A stretch of DNA of 5,327 bases, taken from assembly GCA_017353825.1 (NCBI GenBank), contig JAFMSC010000318.1:1-5327 (forward strand). The letters run 5' to 3'. Positions 1 to 5,327 of this stretch are shown piece by piece. This DNA comes from Hyphomicrobiaceae bacterium (GTDB taxonomy: Bacteria > Pseudomonadota > Alphaproteobacteria > Rhizobiales > Hyphomicrobiaceae). The position numbers and the translations under genes were made by a program. The notes beneath the pieces are model-generated. The model saw only the letters and a program-made list of their open reading frames with translations, was not told where the DNA came from and made no database searches. The first letter of the stretch is position 1, and each line of letters starts with the position of its first letter.

Positions 1-459
1 GGGCGCGGGCTGGGCCTGCGCGTAAACCTCGCCGACGGGGCATTCCCGCAGCCGCTGGGACCGCGCACCGCGTCCCAGGTTTGGTCGCGCCAAGTGCGCT
101 GGGCCCGGCTGCGGCGCGCCACCTTCCCCGGCTTCTTCGCCATGGAGATCCTCTCCGGCCTGGCGGCGCCGCTCGCCTGCTTCCTGTTCGCTGGCTGGGC
201 CCTGGACATGGTCGGAACCGACGTGCTGGCCGTCACCGCCGCCTACGTCGGCGTTTGGCTGGCGGCGGAGGCGTGGCTTGCAGCGGCCGTCGGCTGGCAC
301 CTGTCTTGGCGCTCGCCCTGGCTGTGGGTGCTGCGCGAGCTGCTGTTGCCCGTGCTGCTCACCCAGGCCTGGCTCGGCAAATCCTTGCGCTGGCGCGGAA
401 CCGCTATGACCAGTAATCGGACCGACGCGGAGCTGCACCCGGGCGCGCTCGGCTCTTGA
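1..459 (+). CDS. GT21 membrane glycosyltransferase (ceramide glucosyltransferase/HpnI-like), C-terminal part
   Basis: The frame is open from the first base of the window and ends at TGA 457-459, so only the last 152 residues are present. The family transfers a sugar from a nucleotide-sugar to a lipid acceptor (ceramide, or diacylglycerol-type acceptors in bacteria including hopanoid-cluster HpnI) at the cytoplasmic membrane. Visible support: RQVRW at visible residues 30-34 fits the (Q/R)xxRW motif that closes the GT21 catalytic domain. It is followed by RLRRATFPGFFAMEILSG and three hydrophobic segments at about 45-68, 73-97 and 107-126. The last one, LRELLLPVLLTQAWLG, and the WRGTAM tail are typical of bacterial GT21 C-termini. 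The catalytic Asp motifs lie upstream of the window. The residues seen cannot separate ceramide glucosyltransferase from HpnI. The 108-bp gap to the next gene suggests a separate transcription unit. Confidence 0.85.
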   Translation, partial: GRGLGLRVNLADGAFPQPLGPRTASQVWSRQVRWARLRRATFPGFFAMEILSGLAAPLACFLFAGWALDMVGTDVLAVTAAYVGVWLAAEAWLAAAVGWHLSWRSPWLWVLRELLLPVLLTQAWLGKSLRWRGTAMTSNRTDAELHPGALGS

Positions 460-567
460 GTCGGCTGCGCGGTCTTGCGCGCGGCGCCAGGGCGTACTTC
501 AATGCCGCTGCATCGCCGGCCGACTACGCCACGACTCGATCCGAAGGAACCCCCGCCCGAGCGCCAC
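460..567. other. Intergenic gap before the monooxygenase
   Basis: This 108-bp spacer separates the glycosyltransferase stop from the monooxygenase start. It is GC-rich, and I see no clear -35/-10 pair and no hairpin followed by a T-run. The only Shine-Dalgarno-like element is GAAGGA at 543-548, about 19 bases before the ATG at 568, which is too far for a normal site. An in-frame GTG/ATG upstream could extend the protein, but the residues it would add (rich in R, P and T) do not look like this family. The promoter of the downstream genes would be expected here but cannot be pointed to. Confidence 0.4.
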
Positions 568-1740
568 ATGTCGAGGCCCCTTTCGATTGCCATCGTCGGC
601 GCCGGCATCGGCGGCCTTGCCGTCGCCGCGACCCTGCGCCGGTTTGGCATGGAAGCCCGCATTTACGAGCAGGCGGAGCGCTTTGCGCGGATCGGCGCCG
701 GCATCCAGATGATGCCCAACTCGATGCAGGTTCTCCGCCAGATCGGCATCGAAGAGCGGCTGCGTCGAGTTTCGTTTGCGCCCTACTCGCACTTGAACCG
801 GGTGTGGGATACGGGCGAGGTGACCCGCGAACTGCCGATGCCGGAGAGCCTCTACGGCGCCCCATACCTGTGCATGCACAGGGCGGACCTGCATGAGGCG
901 CTGCTGGCGGCCCTGCCGCCTGACACCGTCTACCTTGGGCGCAAGCTGGTCGGCCTCGACGAGACGGCCGGCTCGGTGAGGCTCACCTTCGCCGACGGCG
1001 GTAGCGGTAGGGCCGATGCCGTCGTCGGCGCCGATGGCGTGCACTCCGTGGTGCGCGACATCATCGTCGGCCCAGACGCGCCCATCCATAAGGGCCGCAT
1101 CGCCTACCGCGCCGTGTTCCCGGCTGGGCTGATGAACGGCCTCGACATCGGCCCGTCTCGGACCAAGTGGTGGGGGCCCGACCGGCACATCGTGATCTAC
1201 TACACCAACCCCGCGCGCAGCGAGGTGTACTTCGTTACCAGCGTGCCGGAGCCCGCGGAATGGCTCACGCGCGAGTCCTGGTCTGCCAAGGGCGACGTGA
1301 ACGAGCTGCGCGAGGCCTACGCGGGATTCCATCGCGACGTGCGGGCCGTGCTCGACGCCTGCCCTGACTGTCACAAGTGGGCGATCCTTGAACGCGAGCC
1401 GCTGCCGCGCTGGAGCCAGGGCCGCGCTGTCCTGCTGGGCGATGCAGCGCACCCCATGACGCCGTACATGGCACAGGGCGGGGCGACGGCCATCGAGGAT
1501 GCGGCCGTGCTCGCCCGCTGCCTGGCCGAGGTCGAGGGAGAGGACATCGACGGCGCGTTCCGCCGTTACGAGGCCCACCGCAAGCCGCGCACCTCGGTGA
1601 TCCAAGCCATCTCCAGCGCCAACACTTGGATGCGGGAAGGCGGCTCGGATACCGCCTGGCTCTACGGCTACGATGCTTGGCGGGCTGACCTCGCCAAACC
1701 CGCCGGCTATCCTGCTGCCGGCGAGCCGGCGACCCAATGA
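568..1740 (+). CDS. NicC-like FAD-dependent aromatic-acid monooxygenase
   Basis: This 390-residue class A flavoprotein monooxygenase should use NAD(P)H and O2 to hydroxylate an aromatic or heteroaromatic acid in the cytoplasm. Motifs: GAGIGG at 11-16 with E34 (FAD Rossmann fold), GADGVHS at 154-160 (DG motif) and GDAAHP at 291-296 (FAD ribityl/phosphate site). The overall pattern follows 6-hydroxynicotinate 3-monooxygenase (NicC, about 382 residues): KWWGPDRH at 200-207, YFVTSVPE, LPRWSQGRAVLLGDAAHPM, SSANTW and WLYGYDAW near the C-terminus. Aligned from memory to Pseudomonas NicC, active-site H211 and Y215 are kept (H207, Y211), but H47 is Q47, C202 is R198 and H302 is Y300. The substrate may therefore not be 6-hydroxynicotinate. 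I chose ATG 568 because the family begins a few residues before the GxGxxG motif; there is no good ribosome binding site. The stop lies 68 bp before the receptor gene, suggesting one operon. Family is certain, substrate is not. Confidence 0.93.
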   Translation: MSRPLSIAIVGAGIGGLAVAATLRRFGMEARIYEQAERFARIGAGIQMMPNSMQVLRQIGIEERLRRVSFAPYSHLNRVWDTGEVTRELPMPESLYGAPYLCMHRADLHEALLAALPPDTVYLGRKLVGLDETAGSVRLTFADGGSGRADAVVGADGVHSVVRDIIVGPDAPIHKGRIAYRAVFPAGLMNGLDIGPSRTKWWGPDRHIVIYYTNPARSEVYFVTSVPEPAEWLTRESWSAKGDVNELREAYAGFHRDVRAVLDACPDCHKWAILEREPLPRWSQGRAVLLGDAAHPMTPYMAQGGATAIEDAAVLARCLAEVEGEDIDGAFRRYEAHRKPRTSVIQAISSANTWMREGGSDTAWLYGYDAWRADLAKPAGYPAAGEPATQ

Positions 1741-1756
1741 GGGCGAGGTGTGAGGA

Positions 1757-1773
1757 CTGGGCCGCAAGGCCAG
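1757..1773 (+). other. Small hairpin with GCAA loop in the gap before the receptor gene
   Basis: Bases CTGG(G)CC and GGCCAG pair around a GCAA loop at 1764-1767, giving a 6-bp stem with one bulged G. GCAA is a GNRA tetraloop, so the RNA fold would be reasonably stable. It sits 35 bases before the receptor start and has no following T-run, so it is not a terminator. It could affect mRNA stability between the two cistrons or be chance in GC-rich DNA. Confidence 0.25.
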
Positions 1774-1796
1774 CCACCACAAGCATGGCCGCAGGC

Positions 1797-1803
1797 GGAG
1801 GGG
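1797..1803 (+). promoter_or_regulatory. Strong ribosome binding site that sets the receptor start
   Basis: GGAGGGG lies five bases before ATG 1809. This favours 1809 over the in-frame ATG at 1737, which overlaps the monooxygenase stop (ATGA). The shorter product begins directly with a signal peptide, whereas the longer one would place 24 extra residues in front of it. Confidence 0.75.
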
Positions 1804-1808
1804 TGACA

Positions 1809-2804
1809 ATGAGGGGTGCAACGGGAACGACGCGACGGCGAATTCTGGCCCTCGTGGCATTGGCCTTGTGGGCGTTCGGCTTGGATGGCAGCGCTGACGC
1901 CCAGCAGGCCTACCCCAGCCAGCCCATCCGCTTCGTCATCGCCTTCGGTCCGGGCGGCGTCGCTGACACCACCTCGCGTATCGTGGCCGAGCAGCTCAGC
2001 GACAAGCTCGGCCAGCGCGTGGTCGTGGAGAACAACCCCGGCGGCGGCGGCATCGCCGCGGCGCGCGCGGTGCTGTCCGCGCCGGCCGACGGGCACACGC
2101 TGGCGCTCCTCACCAACGGCACCTCCATCAGCGTCAGCCTCTTCAAGAACCTGACGTTCGACCCGCTGACGGAGTTCGCTCCGGTGTCGAAGCTGGGCGC
2201 CTTCGAGTTCTTCTTCGCCGTGAAGGCCGACGCCTCCTATCGCGCGCTTGCCGAGCTCGTAAAGGCGGCGCGTGACAACCCCGGTAAGCTCAATATCGGC
2301 ACCGTCAACCCTGGCAGCACGCAGCACCTCTGCGCGATGATGCTCAAGTCCACTGCCGGCATCGAGTTCCAGTGGGTGCCCTTTAAGAATTCGGGCGATC
2401 TGATCGTGGCCTTGCTGCGCGGTGACGTGGATGCGGGCGTTGACGCGTTCGCTGCCTTTAGGGGCAATATCGACGACGGCAAGCTGCGGGCCCTGGCCAC
2501 CACGGCGCCCAAGCCCTTCCCGCTGCTGCCCAACGTTCCGCCCGCCAGGGAGGCCGGCGCCGGCGATTTCGAGACGACGGCGTGGAACGGTCTGTTCGTC
2601 AAGGCCGGCACGCCGCCCGAAATCGTCGCCCAGCTCAACAAGGTGGTGGCCGAGGTCCTGTCCGACCCGGACCTCAAGCAGAAGCTCCTCGGCATGGGCA
2701 TCATCGCGGACCCCTCCTCCCCCGAGGCGCTCGCCGCCTTCTTCAAGCGCGACATCGCCAAATGGGCCGAGGTCATCGAGAAGAACAAGATCGAGAAGCG
2801 GTAG
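1809..2804 (+). CDS. Bug/TctC-family tripartite tricarboxylate transporter substrate-binding protein
   Basis: This 331-residue protein is the expected length for periplasmic receptors of the TctC/Bug family, which capture small organic acids (often carboxylates or their amides) for a TctAB membrane transporter. The N-terminus is a signal peptide: basic TTRRRIL at 7-13, a hydrophobic core to about residue 24, and likely cleavage after ADA (29-31). The mature protein opens with YPSQPIRFVIAFGPGG, the usual family start. Other family landmarks are VVENNPGGGG (72-81), ADGHTLAL (93-100), the ligand-loop segment GTVNPGSTQHL (164-174), and GTPPEIVAQLN (267-277). TTRRRIL is partly Tat-like, but Sec export is as likely. 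No tctA or tctB lies in the window; Bug receptors are commonly orphans that share a transporter elsewhere. Its place after the monooxygenase suggests it delivers that enzyme's substrate or a related acid. Family is certain; ligand is unknown. Confidence 0.95.
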   Translation: MRGATGTTRRRILALVALALWAFGLDGSADAQQAYPSQPIRFVIAFGPGGVADTTSRIVAEQLSDKLGQRVVVENNPGGGGIAAARAVLSAPADGHTLALLTNGTSISVSLFKNLTFDPLTEFAPVSKLGAFEFFFAVKADASYRALAELVKAARDNPGKLNIGTVNPGSTQHLCAMMLKSTAGIEFQWVPFKNSGDLIVALLRGDVDAGVDAFAAFRGNIDDGKLRALATTAPKPFPLLPNVPPAREAGAGDFETTAWNGLFVKAGTPPEIVAQLNKVVAEVLSDPDLKQKLLGMGIIADPSSPEALAAFFKRDIAKWAEVIEKNKIEKR

Positions 2805-2819
2805 CGGGTACGTTCCGGA

Positions 2820-3578
2820 CTAGCGAGGCAGCACAAGGACCCCGCCAACCTCAGTGCTCGCGCTGCCATTCTCCGGTTTTCGGGGAGGCGGGTTCGCGCC
2901 GGGGCAGGCGTTCGATCGGATACTGGAGACGGTCCCGGCCGATGCCGACATCCCGGAGGTCGGCTGTGGTGGCTGCGGCGAAGCGGCCTCGCTCGGGTAC
3001 CGCCAAGCTGGCGCATTCTGCTCACAGAGCTCAGTCGCGGCACGACCGGGAGGCGATGTCAGCACTCGGCGGCGGTGCGCGGTTCAGCGCGCGCCAGAAG
3101 GACGTTCAGGCGCTCGATCTGCCGGACGCCGGCTTCGATGCGTAGTTGCCAACTGGATGCTCTACCACGTCGAGGACCGTCCGCGGGCCCTGGCCGAGGT
3201 CCGCCGCGTGTGAAGCCGGGCGGCACTCTGTTCGCCGCCACCAACGGCGATGCGCACGTCGGAAGGATTGACGCACTGGTCAATGAGTACCTCGGCGATG
3301 TGTCGCCGGTGATGGGCGGATTGGCTTTCTCGCTGGAGAACGGCGCGGTGCAGCTAAGCCCGTTCTTCGCCAGCATTGCCGTCGAGTACCGGTGCGGCAC
3401 GCTGCGGATCACGGAACCCGAGGCGGTCGTAGACTATGTGCTCTCCTTCGACGCCGCGAAGGAGGCGAGCGTCGGCGACCGGCTCGACGCCTGCGCCGTC
3501 GCGCGCGAGGACGTCGGGTCGGCCGGCGCGTTGGTCGTGCGAACCCGCTCGGGGCTGTTTGTCGCCAGAAAAGCATGA
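2820..3578 (+). pseudogene. Class I SAM-dependent methyltransferase, multiply frameshifted
   Basis: The pieces of one methyltransferase occur in order but in changing frames. Frame 3 from about 2829 reads QHKDPANLSARAAILRFSG. Frame 1 from about 2898 reads AFDRILETVPADADIPEVGCG, ending in the SAM-binding motif I. Frame 3 at about 2988-3047 reads LARVPPSWRILLTELSRG. Frame 2 at 3050-3142 reads EAMSALGGGARFSARQ and then DVQALDLPDAGFDA. Frame 1 at 3145-3210 reads VVANWMLYHVEDRPRALAE. Frame 3 at 3213-3578 reads KPGGTLFAATNGDAHV and runs open to the stop, ending FVARKA. After the first junction every shift equals loss of one base. Those at 3142/3143 and 3210/3211 create immediate TAG and TGA stops. 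No start codon is left in the first frame. An intact member would have about 250-270 residues and methylate an unknown small molecule. Accumulated sequencing deletions are the alternative to a true pseudogene. Confidence 0.85.
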
Positions 3579-3659
3579 CTGCCTTCCCGGCTGCCGCCTG
3601 GAGTGAAGGGCGGAATCCGTGCATCCTGAGCGGCGCAGAGTTCGCCGGCACCGAGGGGC

Positions 3660-3664
3660 AGGAG
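3660..3664 (+). promoter_or_regulatory. Ribosome binding site that sets the dehydrogenase start
   Basis: AGGAG lies 9 bases before ATG 3674 and only 3 bases before the in-frame ATG 3668. The spacing favours 3674, giving a protein that begins MVNVLNITRL. An in-frame ATG at 3575 overlaps the methyltransferase stop (ATGA) but would add 33 residues that do not look like this family. Confidence 0.6.
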
Positions 3665-3673
3665 CGCATGCGA

Positions 3674-4726
3674 ATGGTCAACGTCCTCAACATCACACGC
3701 CTGCGGCCTCGAGAGCGCGCGATGATCGAAGGCGTCGACGCGGCAGTGCGGCTGGTCGATGCTGGCGGTTGGTTCGATGGCGAGATGCGCGCAACCTGGC
3801 CCGCCTACGCCGTCGCGCGCTATCTCGGCCGGGACGCCAACGGCGCAGGCACCCGCGAGGAGCGCGATCGGCTCCTGGCCGAGGCCGAGGTGATCATCGG
3901 CACCTTTCCCTTCCCGCTCGACCTGCGCGCCCGGTCGCCGAGGCTCAAGTGGTTCCACCAGCGTCCAGCGGGCGCCAGCAACTTGGTTGTCGGTGATCTC
4001 TGGGGCAGCGACGTGGTGGTGACGACCTCGCGCGGCTTCGGCAATACCCTGGCGATGGCGGAATACGCGCTGGCCGGCATCCTGCACTTCGCCAAGGGCC
4101 TCCACCGTGCCGGCATCGATCGCGACGCCAAGGCCTTCGACGCCCGCGCCTACCGGCCGCTGCAGCTCGAAGGCAAGTCGGCGTGTGTCGTCGGCGCCGG
4201 CGGCATCGGCGTCGATGTCGGCCGCCTGTGTGCCGCGTTCGGCATGCGTGTCGTTGGCACGCGGCGCCAGCCGCATCCGGGCGAGGCCCTGCCGGCGGGC
4301 TTCGCCGAGATCGGGGACCCTGGTGACCTCGACCGCTTCCTGACGCAGAGCGATTTCGTGGTGATCTGCTGCCAGTGGACGCCTGAGACGACGCGCCTCT
4401 TCAACCGTGACCGCTTCGCCGCCATGAAGCCCGACAGCGTGCTCGTCAACGTCGCGCGCGGAGAGATCGTTGACGAGGACGCCCTCGCCGAGGCCCTTGA
4501 GCGCGGGCACCTGCGCGGTGCCGCCCTCGATGTCTACGTCGGCGAATTCGAGCGCACGCCGCCGCCGCGCCTGTGGTCCAACCCGCGCGTACTGATCACC
4601 CCGCACACCTCCGCGGTCACCGATGTGGACCGCCACCGCGCCATTGAGGTTTTTTGCGAGAACCTGCGCGCCTACCTTGCCGGCCGTCCCCTGCACAACG
4701 TCATCGATTGGGAACGGGGGTACTGA
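3674..4726 (+). CDS. D-2-hydroxyacid dehydrogenase, NAD(P)-binding
   Basis: This 350-residue cytoplasmic oxidoreductase should interconvert a 2-keto acid and the D-2-hydroxy acid. The substrate-domain loop HQRPAGASNL (95-104) occupies the place of the usual QxxGAGxD element. The Rossmann domain carries GAGGIG (174-179). The catalytic triad is R262 (in NVARGEIVDEDAL), E291 (after LDVYVG) and H311 (in ITPHTS), with R-to-E and E-to-H spacings close to the 29 and 18 I recall for glycerate dehydrogenase. The dinucleotide-specificity loop after the second strand is VVGTRRQP (193-200): it has TRR where NAD enzymes have an acidic residue, suggesting NADP(H) as in glyoxylate/hydroxypyruvate reductases. 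The C-terminus HNVID is typical. The gene follows the broken methyltransferase by about 95 bp and may share the operon of the monooxygenase and receptor. The substrate cannot be told; ATG 3668 is an alternative start. Confidence 0.93.
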   Translation: MVNVLNITRLRPRERAMIEGVDAAVRLVDAGGWFDGEMRATWPAYAVARYLGRDANGAGTREERDRLLAEAEVIIGTFPFPLDLRARSPRLKWFHQRPAGASNLVVGDLWGSDVVVTTSRGFGNTLAMAEYALAGILHFAKGLHRAGIDRDAKAFDARAYRPLQLEGKSACVVGAGGIGVDVGRLCAAFGMRVVGTRRQPHPGEALPAGFAEIGDPGDLDRFLTQSDFVVICCQWTPETTRLFNRDRFAAMKPDSVLVNVARGEIVDEDALAEALERGHLRGAALDVYVGEFERTPPPRLWSNPRVLITPHTSAVTDVDRHRAIEVFCENLRAYLAGRPLHNVIDWERGY

Positions 4727-4787
4727 GGCGCGAGGCGCCATCATCGAGAAGCGTCAGGCTGGGCAAGCCGAAGCGCGTCGTCCCCTA

Positions 4788-4813
4788 ACCCGACTTTCTC
4801 GAGAAAGTTGGGT
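4788..4813. repeat. 26-bp near-perfect palindrome, possible transcription terminator or repeat end
   Basis: The left arm ACCCGACTTTCTC (4788-4800) and right arm GAGAAAGTTGGGT (4801-4813) pair over 13 positions, with one G-T wobble and an XhoI-like CTCGAG centre. As RNA it would fold into a long stem 62 bases after the dehydrogenase stop. Neither strand has a T-run after it, so a classical Rho-independent terminator is not shown. It also marks where GC content falls, so it could be the edge of a repeat or inserted element. Confidence 0.55.
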
Positions 4814-5214
4814 CAACGATCTCCTTGCCGATCCAAAGCCCGCAGCACCGAGCGTGCGATATTGCCACGCATCGGCGTCCTTCCGAAGTTTGTGAGCGAA
4901 TGACGGTCGTGCTCAATCCCCCGAGCACGAACAAGGGCACCGGGAATATAGAAGGAAAACACCCACGCAGCGAGGCGAACGCTCTGGAACGTCGGAGAGG
5001 CGGGATCGTAGAACGGGGAAGCGAGAGCTGCGACCCAGCTCGGGCCCGCAACGCCTGCGGCGAGCACAACACATTCGAATACGGCCGAACCTCCAAACCG
5101 CCCTGAAGGCTGGCGGCGGGCAACCCTCGCCGTCGACCTGGCTGAGCCATCACTGAGCCTGTCTCTATCGGGCGTTCGAGGTCGCCCGGTGGGTGGACTA
5201 CGCCATACCACCAC
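4813..5214 (-). other. Unrecognised minus-strand open frame, 133 codons, probably not a gene
   Basis: The frame runs from GTG (5212-5214) to TGA at 4813-4815, ending on the last base of the palindrome. The C-terminal half (SFYIPGALVRARGIEHD, then NFGRTPMRGNIARSVLRAL) looks more protein-like than the start, but I recognise no domain. There is no clear ribosome binding site, the start falls inside the 14-bp tandem repeat, and other frames across the same DNA are also open. It may be a fragment of an older gene or chance in GC-rich DNA. Confidence 0.15.
4907..4930. repeat. 8-bp inverted repeat with 8-base loop
   Basis: TCGTGCTC (4907-4914) and GAGCACGA (4923-4930) are exact reverse complements around AATCCCCC. 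There is no T-run on the + strand after it (ACAAGGGC follows). It lies in the lower-GC block about 95 bp after the palindrome and may be a second structured element of the same non-coding unit or an operator-like site. Confidence 0.4.
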
Positions 5215-5249
5215 GCCCCGGCCACCACGCCCTGGCCACCACGCCCCCC
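5208..5249. repeat. Three tandem copies of a 14-bp unit
   Basis: The unit is CCACCACGCCCCGG (5208-5221), followed by CCACCACGCCCTGG (5222-5235) and CCACCACGCCCCCC (5236-5249). Copy two differs at one position and copy three at its last two. The 14-bp period is not a multiple of three, so repeat slippage would disrupt a reading frame. This argues for non-coding or decayed DNA here. There are no spacers, so it is not a CRISPR array. Confidence 0.8.
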
Positions 5250-5327
5250 GACATCGGCGCTGGCACGCCGGTCGTGCCGGGGAAGGTGATTGGCAACCTC
5301 TTGAGGGAGCGCACTGCCAAGTAGGCC

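Larger units (their letters stand above)
4727..5327. other. 601-bp stretch with no recognisable gene and lower GC
   Basis: After the dehydrogenase stop I see no gene I can name on either strand. Hand count gives about 58% GC over 4861-4980, against 72% at 1021-1080 and 75% at 3841-3900, so the block differs from the genes before it. It starts with a short stem (GGCGC 4727-4731 with GCGCC 4735-4739). It then holds a strong palindrome, a second inverted repeat, a 14-bp triplication and, near the end, a short open + frame at 5157-5324 with no recognisable homology. It may be an old insertion or decayed genes. Confidence 0.5.

Noticed and set aside
499..1860. Minus-strand open frame of 453 codons opposite the monooxygenase
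   Set aside because: It is a mirror of a well-supported + gene in GC-rich DNA, and its translation (rich in R, G, V, H and A) shows no domain.
2582..3145. A + frame of 187 codons starting inside the receptor gene
   Set aside because: Its first part is out of frame with the receptor and meaningless; only its end (3050-3142) is real, as one piece of the broken methyltransferase.
3130..3220. Programmed ribosomal frameshifting to make the methyltransferase
   Set aside because: At least five shifts would be needed, with no slippery heptamers at the two best-defined junctions and no start codon at the beginning, so decay or sequencing error is far simpler.
3075..3578. A stand-alone 167-residue gene starting at ATG 3075
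   Set aside because: The first 45 or so residues are arginine-rich out-of-frame translation of methyltransferase sequence; homology-like sequence starts only at about 3210, so this is the 3' part of the pseudogene.
3434..4744. Minus-strand open frame of 436 codons opposite the dehydrogenase
   Set aside because: The + strand has a complete dehydrogenase with all catalytic motifs; the antisense translation has no recognisable domain.
4825..5106. A + frame of 93 codons in the lower-GC block
   Set aside because: The translation has no recognisable motif, lacks a good ribosome binding site and crosses both the inverted repeat and competing open frames.
5208..5249. CRISPR-like repeat array
   Set aside because: The units are 14 bp, directly adjacent with no spacers, and no cas gene is present.
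4727..5327. Insertion sequence or transposase remnant
   Set aside because: No transposase motif, no pair of terminal inverted repeats and no target duplication could be seen, so the lower GC alone does not support the call.

Overview
The window is GC-rich DNA (hand counts of 72-75% in two coding stretches), gene-dense and entirely + strand for the recognisable genes. Gene content suggests a proteobacterium of the Burkholderiales type or a soil alphaproteobacterium. It has a tripartite-tricarboxylate (Bug/TctC) type solute receptor with no transporter membrane genes beside it, a NicC-like flavin monooxygenase and a bacterial GT21 glycosyltransferase. The sequence alone does not fix the genus.

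Layout: (1) 1-459, the 3' end of a membrane glycosyltransferase of the GT21 (ceramide glucosyltransferase / HpnI-like) family. (2) 568-1740, an FAD-dependent monooxygenase closely resembling 6-hydroxynicotinate 3-monooxygenase (NicC), but with changed active-site positions. (3) 1809-2804, an exported Bug/TctC-family receptor with a signal peptide and a strong ribosome binding site. (4) about 2820-3578, a class I SAM-dependent methyltransferase broken by at least five frameshifts; its pieces can be followed through all three + frames. (5) 3674-4726, a D-2-hydroxyacid dehydrogenase with an intact R/E/H catalytic triad and a cofactor loop suggesting NADP(H). (6) 4727-5327, a stretch of lower GC with no recognisable gene. 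It holds a near-perfect 26-bp palindrome, a second 8-bp inverted repeat, a 14-bp tandem triplication and an unrecognised minus-strand open frame.

How the genes may work together (inference): the monooxygenase, receptor and dehydrogenase lie in the same direction with short gaps, as in a small catabolic operon. In that picture the receptor captures an organic acid in the periplasm, the monooxygenase hydroxylates (possibly with decarboxylation) an aromatic or heteroaromatic acid, and the dehydrogenase interconverts a 2-keto and a 2-hydroxy acid. The methyltransferase lies within the run but appears dead, unless the frameshifts are sequencing errors. The GT21 gene upstream belongs to membrane lipid glycosylation and is probably unrelated.

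I found no convincing new defence, mobile or RNA system. The points most worth following are the multiply frameshifted methyltransferase, the altered NicC-type active site, and the structured lower-GC block downstream of the dehydrogenase.
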